Below are positions 8,821 to 16,258 of a stretch of 64,000 nucleotides of DNA, in pieces. Source of the DNA: Paenibacillus timonensis. GTDB taxonomy: Bacteria > Bacillota > Bacilli > Paenibacillales > Paenibacillaceae. The notes under the pieces are model-generated. The model did no database searches, was not told the origin of the DNA, and worked only from the letters and a program-made list of their open reading frames with translations. Each line of letters begins with the position of its first letter. The stretch's first letter is position 1. The DNA lies in assembly GCF_009725205.1 (NCBI RefSeq), contig NZ_WNZY01000002.1, forward strand, positions 186,001 through 250,000, read 5' to 3'. The translations under genes were made by a program, and so were the position numbers.

Positions 8821-9366
8821 ATGACGGCGGGAGAACTCGGTTTTTATTTTCTACTGTATTCGCTCTTTGGATGGCTGCTCGAAAATGTATACAGCCTGTT
8901 CACGCAGGGAGTGTTCTGGAAGGAGGGCTTCTTGAAGGGCCCGCTTAAGCCGATGTACGGCGTAGCCCCGCTACTTCTATTGATATTTTTGCAGGAGGGA
9001 GAAGGAGTACGTCCGCTGCTAGCGGCTCTATTATGTCTCATCATTCCAACCGTCGTTGAAGGGATCAGCGGATATTTGCTGTTCACGATATTTGGGCGAA
9101 GATGGTGGGATTATTCTGGGCTACGGTTTCAGCTTGGCGGCCATGTCTGCCTGCGATTTTCAGTGTACTGGGGACTTCTGTCGGCGTTGATGTTCAAGGT
9201 GGTGCACCCGCTGGTGGAACAAGCGTATGAAAGCATTTCCTTGGTGTGGTCCGTGGCTGGCCCGCTACTATTGCTGTTGCTTGCGGCCGATCTGGTGTGG
9301 ACTTGCCTGACGCGGCGACGGGAATTTCGGGGAAGCTTGATTTTAAATCCAAGTGGGGATGAGTAA
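8821..9366 (+). CDS. CmpB-like membrane protein (putative ABC transporter type IV family)
   Basis: A 181-residue membrane protein with about five hydrophobic segments. The N-terminus has the family signature of an aromatic-rich helix with GWLLENVY followed by GFLKGPLKPMYG, as in the Pfam family called ABC_trans_CmpB; function is not established. ATG 8821 follows AAAGGAGG by 11 bases. The frame extends upstream, but only through the palindromic repeat. The next gene follows after 14 bp, so the two are probably co-transcribed. Confidence 0.8.
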   Translation: MTAGELGFYFLLYSLFGWLLENVYSLFTQGVFWKEGFLKGPLKPMYGVAPLLLLIFLQEGEGVRPLLAALLCLIIPTVVEGISGYLLFTIFGRRWWDYSGLRFQLGGHVCLRFSVYWGLLSALMFKVVHPLVEQAYESISLVWSVAGPLLLLLLAADLVWTCLTRRREFRGSLILNPSGDE

Positions 9367-9380
9367 AGGAGGAAGCGAAT

Positions 9381-10265
9381 TTGACGATTTTCCGTAACCC
9401 GGTTCGATGGTTCCCGGTACTGACTGTCAGTTGTTTGATCGCGCTGTTGTTGATGACACCCGTAAGCGGACGAGCTGCGCCGGTCGGCGCTGGAGGAGAG
9501 AAGACAGATCCGGCACTGGATAGCAAACAACCCGCGTCTCCCCGCAAACTAGCGGTGATTATCGATGATTTTGGCAATCGGATGGACGGGACGGACGAAA
9601 TGTTGGACTTGCCCGTAAAATTGACCGTTGCAGTCATGCCTTTCTTGGAAACCACTCAGGAGGATGCGCGACGGGCGCACGAGCACGGGCACGATGTGAT
9701 CGTCCATTTGCCGATGGAGCCGAAGCAAGGAAGACCGGAGTGGCTGGGACCCGGGGCCATCCTCTCCAACATGACGGACAAGGAGATCCGTCGGCGGGTG
9801 GAAGCCGCGATTGAACAAGTGCCTTATGCCGTGGGCATGAACAACCATATGGGCTCGAAGGTAACCGGGGATGAGCGCGTGATGTCGGTGATCTTGGAGG
9901 TATGCCGGGAACGCGGTTTATTCTTCGTTGATAGCAAAACCAATTATTGGTCGGTCATTCCTCGCTTAAGCGAAGAGAAGGGACTGCCACGGCTTGAAAA
10001 TGACATTTTCCTGGACGATGTGGGCAGCGTGGAGCACGTCTCGGGTCAACTGCGGCAAGTCCTTGCCTTGTTGAAGAAGGAGAACCGAGGCAGCTGTGTA
10101 ACCATTGGAAATGTGGTTGTGCAAGGCAAGAAAACGGCGGCTGCATTGAGAAAGAATATCCCGATGCTGCAAGCAGAAGGCATCCATTTCATCGGGATCA
10201 GCGAATTGGCGCGGGAACAAATCAGTCCCGGCGTGAAGCCGGGACCGGGGTTTACATTACCGTAA
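9381..10265 (+). CDS. Divergent polysaccharide deacetylase family protein
   Basis: A 294-residue exported protein with a TTG start behind AAAGGAGG. A signal sequence covers residues 1-34 (ending near SGRAAP). The rest matches the divergent polysaccharide deacetylase family (YibQ/DUF610): AVIIDDFGN (about 56), HLPMEPK (about 112), GMNNHMGSKVT (about 153) and LFFVDSKT (about 181). The conserved Asp and His residues suggest a NodB-like metal site, but the substrate is unknown; the cell wall is a guess. The 3' end overlaps the convergent amidase gene by 14 bp. Confidence 0.88.
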   Translation: MTIFRNPVRWFPVLTVSCLIALLLMTPVSGRAAPVGAGGEKTDPALDSKQPASPRKLAVIIDDFGNRMDGTDEMLDLPVKLTVAVMPFLETTQEDARRAHEHGHDVIVHLPMEPKQGRPEWLGPGAILSNMTDKEIRRRVEAAIEQVPYAVGMNNHMGSKVTGDERVMSVILEVCRERGLFFVDSKTNYWSVIPRLSEEKGLPRLENDIFLDDVGSVEHVSGQLRQVLALLKKENRGSCVTIGNVVVQGKKTAAALRKNIPMLQAEGIHFIGISELAREQISPGVKPGPGFTLP

Positions 10266-10953
10266 AATATTCGGAGATGCCTCGATACAACGCTTCGGCA
10301 ATCCTCTGCTGACCGCGCCCGTTCGTGAGAATGGCGCGGTCTTCGGCATTGCTGAGAAATCCCGTCTCCACAATGACGGCGGGGCAATCGATATGGTTTA
10401 GCAAATAAAACGGCTTCCCGTGTTCCGGAACTCGAGCTGCTTCCAACTGATAGAACCTTTCCAGTGACCGTTGGATCGAGTCTGCTAGTACCACGCTTCG
10501 TCCTTCGTTCTGATGGAGTACAAGCGGACCGTGTTTCGATTTATTCCGTCCCCAGTTGACATGCAGGCTGACGACGATCGAAGCGGGCAACTGCTCGCTA
10601 AGTTCCTTACGCTGGGCCAGGTCCCGCAGGTGCCGTGAGCGGCTGTGAAGCCAGCGATTGTCGTCGCTTAGGGCGTAATCCCCCGTCCGGTTGAGTATCG
10701 CGCGGTAGCCGTGGCTTCTCAGGACGACATAAAGCCGCCGCCCAATTTCGAGATTGATATCCTTCTCGAGTATCTGTTCGTAGGACGTTCCCCCGTCAAT
10801 CCCCCCGTGACCGGCATCGATCAGAATCACCGGTTCGGGGAAGGCATGTCGAAGATCCTTACCTTCGTCAGCCGCTGCCGGGGCGATCCCCCAACCGAAT
10901 GCTATGGGGATCGAACTCATTATGGCTAGCAGGCATCGTGTAATCTTTCCCAT
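10252..10953 (-). CDS. cwlD: N-acetylmuramoyl-L-alanine amidase, CwlD-like
   Basis: A 233-residue secreted Amidase_3 protein. The zinc site is complete: His in DAGHGGIDGG, Glu in KDINLEIGRR, His in VVSLHVN, plus catalytic Glu in VIVETGFLSN. A signal peptide (residues 1-29, ending PAAADE) places it outside the membrane. Size and layout match CwlD, which removes peptide side chains so that muramic delta-lactam can form in the spore cortex. ATG 10953 is preferred because AAAGGTG precedes it; an upstream ATG at 11016 lacks a site. The sporulation role is inferred from family similarity. Confidence 0.88.
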   Translation of the reverse strand: MGKITRCLLAIMSSIPIAFGWGIAPAAADEGKDLRHAFPEPVILIDAGHGGIDGGTSYEQILEKDINLEIGRRLYVVLRSHGYRAILNRTGDYALSDDNRWLHSRSRHLRDLAQRKELSEQLPASIVVSLHVNWGRNKSKHGPLVLHQNEGRSVVLADSIQRSLERFYQLEAARVPEHGKPFYLLNHIDCPAVIVETGFLSNAEDRAILTNGRGQQRIAEALYRGISEYFTVM

Positions 10954-11122
10954 GTGTCTCACCTTTCGGGCTTTTCTACCTCTATAGAGTGAGCCTGCGG
11001 AAGGGAAATCATGCATTGGCGATTTACCGGTGCCATAGGGGTTCTACGGGTTTAAGGCGGTGCGATTCGGCACAAACTAGAGCTAACGAAGAACGACTAA
11101 GCTGGAAAGGAGTTAACTCCAA

Positions 11123-11350
11123 ATGGCGAAAGGCGACGAGTTAGTCAAATACATCACGGAGCGGGTGGTGGATTACGTGGAAACGCCGCGGGAAGTCCGC
11201 CGTGAACGCTCGAAGGTCAAGGAACCGTGGAGCCGGCGCTGGTTCGGGATGATCCCGTTCTCCATCTCCCTGTGGGCCGGGCAGATTCCCAAACCGAAGA
11301 AGAAGGAATCCCGGGGGAAAGAGCATCCCTCCCGTTCCCGCGGAGTGTGA
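11123..11350 (+). CDS. yqzE: YqzE family small protein
   Basis: A 75-residue protein matching the Bacillales YqzE family: an amphipathic N-terminus with YVETPREVRRERS, then the invariant-looking WFGMIPFSISLW hydrophobic segment and a basic tail. Function is unknown; in Bacillus subtilis the gene sits beside the comG operon. AAAGGAG lies 9 bases before the ATG. A good terminator follows, so it is a single-gene unit. YqhG and YqhH a few kilobases away fit a partly conserved neighbourhood. Confidence 0.9.
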   Translation: MAKGDELVKYITERVVDYVETPREVRRERSKVKEPWSRRWFGMIPFSISLWAGQIPKPKKKESRGKEHPSRSRGV

Positions 11351-11373
11351 CTTGGCCGAGCCTCAAGCGAAAT

Positions 11374-11416
11374 CAGCCGTCTTCCGTCCCGCAAGGGAGA
11401 AGGCGGCTGTTTTTTT
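11374..11416 (+). terminator. Terminator after yqzE
   Basis: CAGCCGTCTTC pairs with GAAGGCGGCTG (11399-11409), followed by seven T residues. Confidence 0.85.
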
Positions 11417-11462
11417 AGGTTTGCCCGGGTATCGAATTCGTTCCCATCATTCATCGCGTGCT

Positions 11463-12914
11463 TCATTCGCTTTGCACCAGCTCCTCGGCCAAGCGGACCA
11501 GCAGGTGAACGCCTTCTTGAATCCGCGCTTCATTCATGAACGAATAGCTGAGCCGGATTTGGTCGTTCATTTCACCCATGGGATCGCAGATCGTTCCGGG
11601 GACGAACGTTAACCCACGGCGGATGCTTTCGGTCAGGAGCCGGTTGGCGTTTAGCCCGTCAGGGAGGTGGACCCACAGATTCAAGCCGCCTTGCGGACGG
11701 AACCACTGCCAGCCTGTACCTGAAGCGAGCGCTTGCTCCATCACGTCCCGGCGAATTTGTAGCGCCGTACGAAGCTTCTCCAGGTGCAGCTGCAGCCGTA
11801 CCGATTCGAAGCAGTGCTGGAACAGCTTCTGGTTGACGAGCGGCGTCCCGTTGTCGGCGAGTGATTTGGCGGTCAACAGCGGGGCCATCGCGGCCGTTCG
11901 GGCGGCAACGGCGCAAATACGCAGCCCGGGAGCCAAATACTTGCTGAAGCTGCGCAGGTATACGACCCAGCCTTCCGTATCGTAAGCATAGAGCGGCGGG
12001 GGCGGCGGCTGGACAAAGTAGACGTCATGAACCGCATCGTCCTCGACGATCAGGCAGCCGTAGCGCTCCGCCAATTCAACCAGGTGCTTGCGTTGGACGG
12101 CCGGCACCGTGTATCCCGTCGGATTGTGAAAGGTTGGGTTCATATAAAACATCCGGGGTTTATGGCGTTTCAGGTAAGCTTCGACAACGTCCAGGTCATA
12201 CCCGTCCCTGCGAATCTCCACGGGTAAGAGACGAGCGCCCCGCTGACGGAAGCAGTCAAGCGCCGAGCTGTAGGTTGGGCGTTCCACCAGGACATAGTCC
12301 ATGGGACGAAGATAAACGCCGGCCAGCAGGTCGATCGCTTGCTGGCCGCCGGTCGTGATCAGCAGTTCGTCGGGGGAGACCTGAAGCTTATTTTTACGCT
12401 GCAAATCCGCACTGAGGAGCTCCCGTAGCTCCTCGTCTCCCTGGACGGAGGAGTAAGTGCCAAGCAGCTTGGGATAGCGGTCGAATACCTGCTTCACGTG
12501 GTCTGAAAGGAACAGGTTCGGCAGCAGGTTCGGATCGATGAGCGCCTGGGAGAACGAATAGTCGGCCGGAATGCGGTGGATCTCGCTCAGGGCATTTTGC
12601 AGACGTCCGGCCTCGTGTCGGGGGGCGGTAGCAGACGCATATCCACCTGCTCCAGCGGGTTCTTCATAGGGTGTGCCTTCGGAAACGTAATAACCGGATT
12701 TTTCCTTCACGTAAACGATCCCATGCTCCTTCAGCAACCTGTATGCCCGGAATACGGTTAACCGATGGAGCTGCAGTTCCCCGGCCAACGCACGCACGGA
12801 AGGCAGCTTGTCGTGCGCCTTCCAGTCCCCCCGACGAATCCGGTCCAAGATATAATCATAAGCTTGCGTATAGAGGATCTTCCCGGGCTCTGCCCTTTTC
12901 GGCATCGGGTACAT
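11463..12914 (-). CDS. MocR-type (GntR/aminotransferase) transcriptional regulator
   Basis: A 483-residue fusion of an N-terminal GntR winged helix (about 10-75; DKLPSVRALAGELQLHRLTV) and a fold-type I aminotransferase domain (about 105-480). The PLP Lys is in RSFSKYLAPGLR and the Asn/Asp that contact the cofactor are in NPTFHNPTG and IVEDDAVHDVY. MocR proteins use PLP or amino-compound adducts as signals and often control a divergent transporter. ATG 12914 is preferred over 12935 because AAGAAGGGAAGG precedes it. The divergent EamA exporter and the intervening direct repeats support a regulator-target pair. Confidence 0.92.
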   Translation of the reverse strand: MYPMPKRAEPGKILYTQAYDYILDRIRRGDWKAHDKLPSVRALAGELQLHRLTVFRAYRLLKEHGIVYVKEKSGYYVSEGTPYEEPAGAGGYASATAPRHEAGRLQNALSEIHRIPADYSFSQALIDPNLLPNLFLSDHVKQVFDRYPKLLGTYSSVQGDEELRELLSADLQRKNKLQVSPDELLITTGGQQAIDLLAGVYLRPMDYVLVERPTYSSALDCFRQRGARLLPVEIRRDGYDLDVVEAYLKRHKPRMFYMNPTFHNPTGYTVPAVQRKHLVELAERYGCLIVEDDAVHDVYFVQPPPPPLYAYDTEGWVVYLRSFSKYLAPGLRICAVAARTAAMAPLLTAKSLADNGTPLVNQKLFQHCFESVRLQLHLEKLRTALQIRRDVMEQALASGTGWQWFRPQGGLNLWVHLPDGLNANRLLTESIRRGLTFVPGTICDPMGEMNDQIRLSYSFMNEARIQEGVHLLVRLAEELVQSE

Positions 12915-12963
12915 CGCCTTCCCTTCTTGCAACACGAATCCATTTTACGCGAGAAGCCGAAGC

Positions 12964-12992
12964 ATCTGTTCTGCATCGGTAAATCTGTTCTG
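12964..12992. promoter_or_regulatory. MocR-type direct-repeat operator
   Basis: ATCTGTTCTG occurs twice (12964-12973, 12983-12992), 19 bp apart, in the gap between the divergent mocR and EamA genes. A -10 for the EamA gene (TATGAT, 13005-13010) follows; the proximal repeat covers the -35 position. Direct repeats are the known operator form of MocR regulators such as GabR and PdxR. Confidence 0.65.
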
Positions 12993-13041
12993 TCTCCTTT
13001 CCTGTATGATACAGTTCAATAGGCGAAAGGGGAAGATCTTG

Positions 13042-13998
13042 ATGATTCTGATCAACTATTTGATCGTATGTCTCATATTCGGCACCACTTTTTTAGCGAT
13101 AAAGATCGGGGTGGACCACGCGGCGCCTCCGTTTTTCTCGGCGGGGATCCGTTTCCTCGCGGCCGGGGCGATCCTGTTTCTGTGGATGGTTTGGAGAAAA
13201 AAGGCCGATTTTGCCTTGCTGCTGCGCAAGGAAATGCTGGTGACGGGAGGTTTGCTGACCTTCGGGACGTTTAGTTTTCTGTACTGGGCGGAGCAATACG
13301 TGACCTCCGGAATCGCCGCGGTATTATCGGCTACGGGGCCGCTGATGATTCTGCTAATGCAGATGATCGTGCTGCGGCAAAAAGCGACGAGACGAGCCGT
13401 TCTGGGCATAATCATCGGATTGGCCGGCGTCATGCTGCTCGTTCTTCCCAACCTGACCTCGGTCCAGGCCGAATCCCGCTGGGTCATCGGCTGCGCGGCG
13501 ATTTTGACTGGGGAAGTGCTTTACTCGATTGGCGCGCTGTATACTAAACGGGTCACCCAGAGTTACGCCGAGGTGTCGCCGATTGCGCTGAACGCTGCGC
13601 AAATGATCTATGGGGGCTTGTTACTGCTCATCCTGTCGGGCTTCACCGAACGGGTGACGGCCGAGGACCTTCTGCAGCCGTCCGCCTTAGGCTCTCTGTT
13701 ATATCTCATCGTGGTTGGTTCGATGGTAGGACACAGCCTGTTTTATTGGTTGGTAGCCAAGACCAACCCGGTGTTTCCGTCGACTTGGCTGTACGTATCG
13801 CCGCTCATTGCGATGACGATCGGCGTGCTGTTTTACGGGGAAACGGCCGGGTGGTTTGCGGTGTTGGGCGGGGTAACGATCATCGCGGGCACGGTGCTGA
13901 CCAATCTGGACAGCTTGCGCCAACTGTTTCGCAGATCGGCAAGGTTGACTTCAGGCGCTGCAGGCGGGCCGGGGGCGGTTGGCCAAAAGGTCCGGTAG
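13042..13998 (+). CDS. EamA/DMT family transporter
   Basis: A 318-residue membrane protein with ten predicted helices in two EamA repeats. It has the typical opening LIFGTTFLAIKIGV, the RFLAAG motif after helix 2, ATGPLMILLMQM in the first half and the tail GETAGWFAVLGGVTIIAG. Members export amino acids or other small metabolites, or act as permeases; the substrate is unknown. ATG 13042 follows AAAGGGGAAG; the frame could extend to 13006 but without a site. Divergent from mocR and probably its target. Confidence 0.9.
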   Translation: MILINYLIVCLIFGTTFLAIKIGVDHAAPPFFSAGIRFLAAGAILFLWMVWRKKADFALLLRKEMLVTGGLLTFGTFSFLYWAEQYVTSGIAAVLSATGPLMILLMQMIVLRQKATRRAVLGIIIGLAGVMLLVLPNLTSVQAESRWVIGCAAILTGEVLYSIGALYTKRVTQSYAEVSPIALNAAQMIYGGLLLLILSGFTERVTAEDLLQPSALGSLLYLIVVGSMVGHSLFYWLVAKTNPVFPSTWLYVSPLIAMTIGVLFYGETAGWFAVLGGVTIIAGTVLTNLDSLRQLFRRSARLTSGAAGGPGAVGQKVR

Positions 13999-14013
13999 AG
14001 TCAACGCAGCAAA

Positions 14014-14051
14014 GGCGAGTCTGATGGAAGTTGTGCTTCCGGAGACTCGCC
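14014..14051. terminator. Bidirectional terminator
   Basis: GGCGAGTCT pairs with AGACTCGCC, with an inner GGAAG/CTTCC stem around TTGTG. It separates two convergent genes; T-runs on both sides are short. Confidence 0.65.
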
Positions 14052-14065
14052 ATTTGGTTAAAAAA

Positions 14066-15121
14066 CTAGAAGGTGACGAATTTTCCACTCTCCATCAGAG
14101 CGTCCAGCGCGATTAGCCGAATGGCGGTATCGGTGCCAGTGACGACGTAAACGGCCTCGGCTTCGGCATCAGCGGATGGCTCTGCCAAAGGGCTGTTATT
14201 CGTCCAGGTTTGATAGCCGTAGACCGGAAGAGGAAAGGAATAAGTGCGTTCAGGACCGGAAGCGGCATAGACAAGCTGCCGGCTGGCTTTCAGCTTGCCG
14301 ATGAAGGCATCCGACTTCAGCGCCAGCGGTTTGGCCGTCATCCATAACAGGTTGTCGTAGGGATCGAAGCGGGATGACGTGTAGACGATAGGGGCGGGCG
14401 ATAATGGCGCGCGGCTGCTCACAGCCAGCCGCGGCGGCGCGTAGCCGCCCGCCTGCTTGTCCCAGCTGCCCGTCGTTTCGGGCAGCCATTCGCCGTCGGC
14501 GGCATTGACGTACTGGGGTTCGCCGCCATCCGGCAGGCGAACCTTCCACGCGGCCAATGCCGGGCCGGCGTAGAGCGGGACGGCGGTCACCCGTCCCGCA
14601 GCGGCTGCGCCGAGGCCGCTCTGCCGGAGCGCGGCCTCGAGCAGCGCCGGGTCGAATACGGAATAGGTGCCCATTCCGTATTCGACCAGCTTGTAATCTC
14701 CGCTCTCGGTTGCGGAGATAATGAGGTAGCCGCGCGGGGCTGAAGCGCCCGGCGGCACCCCGGCTGCGCCGCCTTGGCCGCTGCCGGCGGCCGCCACCGT
14801 GACGAGCCAGCTGTGCGTGCCCGGCCCCAGCGGCTCAATGGCGGTGTCGGCGCCGGCCCAGGCCGTAAACGGCTCGGCCTGGGCCAGCTGGCCGACGGCC
14901 TCGGCGGCGAAGCGCCGCAGCGCCTCAGGCGCGGGTGCATCCGCCGCCGTCCTGAGCGTCGCCAACGCGGCCTGCCCGGTTCGCTCGCCGGCGGCCCCCG
15001 CCGTGCCCAAGCCGCCCGCCAGCGGTAGACCGGCGCCTGATGCGCTATATAAGATGCTTGCGCATAAGAGAATTTTGCAAGTGGCGGTTAATTTCTTTTG
15101 AGGTTTGCGTGCTTCCGGCAT
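14066..15121 (-). CDS. Exported protein of unknown function
   Basis: A 351-residue protein I do not recognise. A basic start (MPEARKPQKK) and hydrophobic stretch at residues 14-43 form a signal sequence or anchor. The following 150 residues are Ala/Gly/Pro-rich, and the DNA there (about 14400-15000) is clearly richer in GC than the neighbours. The C-terminal part (about 225-351) has more normal composition, with YTSSRFDPYDNLLW and YQTWTNNSPLAE. GGGAGG precedes the ATG by 8 bases. No catalytic motif is visible. It stands alone between a convergent transporter and the YqhG gene. Confidence 0.75.
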   Translation of the reverse strand: MPEARKPQKKLTATCKILLCASILYSASGAGLPLAGGLGTAGAAGERTGQAALATLRTAADAPAPEALRRFAAEAVGQLAQAEPFTAWAGADTAIEPLGPGTHSWLVTVAAAGSGQGGAAGVPPGASAPRGYLIISATESGDYKLVEYGMGTYSVFDPALLEAALRQSGLGAAAAGRVTAVPLYAGPALAAWKVRLPDGGEPQYVNAADGEWLPETTGSWDKQAGGYAPPRLAVSSRAPLSPAPIVYTSSRFDPYDNLLWMTAKPLALKSDAFIGKLKASRQLVYAASGPERTYSFPLPVYGYQTWTNNSPLAEPSADAEAEAVYVVTGTDTAIRLIALDALMESGKFVTF

Positions 15122-15286
15122 GGTATCGCCTCCCTAGCCATTCGTCAGGCCTCATCAGGCCTGGTTTCGATTGCTTGTCCATTGTACCGAAGCCGCCCCA
15201 AAAAGGATGTTGCAACCTGTCGCTTTGCATTGCGGCAAACGGCTTCTATTTTTGCGGTCTTTTAGCGAGATCAGTCTGATTTCTCG

Positions 15287-16249
15287 TCACCGCTGCGAAC
15301 GCAGATGAAAGATGCCGCAGCCCAAGGCGGATACGACAATTCTCGGCTCATACTGCCAGCGGATTTCATCCCGTCTCGCTTCGTATTGCTCGCTGGCGCC
15401 TTGAGCCCGCTCGGGTTCGGGATCTTTCACGAGATCCTTGTAATAAGCGTCGATCAATGTTAACTCGTCGTTCAACCGTTCGCGGGCCTCCTGGGCCCAG
15501 CGGTCGTCATAAGCGGCAATCTGATCGGCAAGCCGCTGCTCAAGCACGGTGCGTCCGGCATCCAACGACAGCTTGGTAGGTTCGATATGGACGTTTTCGG
15601 GCAGGCGCGGAACCAGTTGTTTCGCCGCAATTCGGGTCTGAAACGACTCATCGACGGCGCCCGTCAGCAGGGAAACTCCGTAATAATGCAGCTCCTCGCG
15701 TTTCATATCGCAGCAGAATTCCACCTTGAAGCAGACGCCCAGCCAAGGCTCATAGGCGGCGGGCAGCAAGGCCATCCGTTGACGTTGCCCCGGCTCCTCG
15801 AACAAATACACATAACGGCCGCCTCTACGCGCTGCTTCAAAAATCTGTTTTAGCCGCGGGCTGCCAAATGTGAGCTCCTCGCGCTGAATCCGTCCCGGAC
15901 CAAGTACTGGGAGCGGTCGGACCGCGCCAAAGTAGCGGCCGAGCAGCGTGTCCTCCTGTGCGGCTTCCATCTGCTGCTGCCCGGGTCCCGTTTGTTCCCG
16001 GGAGGCCTTCGCTTCTTCGGCCGCCCGGTGCGCCTCCGGATCAAAAACAAACGAAAACGACATCGTTTCCGGCTCCGCTCCGGTCCGTTCGATAAACCCC
16101 CAGTAATAGGGACGGTTCGTTAAGTCCCGGTCCGCGCGAGGAGAGAGTTTCACGGTGACGTGATGCGGCGATTTCTCAAGGAACTGACATTCAGTTGCTT
16201 CCAGATAGGTCAGAACATACTCGCGTATCTGTTCAGAGGTCATGGACAT
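15287..16249 (-). CDS. yqhG: YqhG family protein
   Basis: A 320-residue soluble protein of the Bacillales YqhG family, recognised by its N-terminus (EQIREYVLTYLEATEC, then RPYYWGFIERTG) and by its partner: it lies directly after the SNF2 helicase gene yqhH, as in Bacillus. Function is unknown. An insertion rich in Gln/Glu at about residues 75-95 lies before the LGRYFG motif. The only Shine-Dalgarno sequence, GGGAGG, overlaps the helicase stop and sits about 14 bases from ATG 16249, so translation is probably coupled. Confidence 0.87.
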   Translation of the reverse strand: MSMTSEQIREYVLTYLEATECQFLEKSPHHVTVKLSPRADRDLTNRPYYWGFIERTGAEPETMSFSFVFDPEAHRAAEEAKASREQTGPGQQQMEAAQEDTLLGRYFGAVRPLPVLGPGRIQREELTFGSPRLKQIFEAARRGGRYVYLFEEPGQRQRMALLPAAYEPWLGVCFKVEFCCDMKREELHYYGVSLLTGAVDESFQTRIAAKQLVPRLPENVHIEPTKLSLDAGRTVLEQRLADQIAAYDDRWAQEARERLNDELTLIDAYYKDLVKDPEPERAQGASEQYEARRDEIRWQYEPRIVVSALGCGIFHLRSQR

Positions 16250-16258
16250 AACCGCAGA

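Noticed and set aside
10225..10245. GC-rich hairpin as a terminator
   Set aside because: An 8-bp stem without a T-run, lying inside a coding region; not convincing alone.
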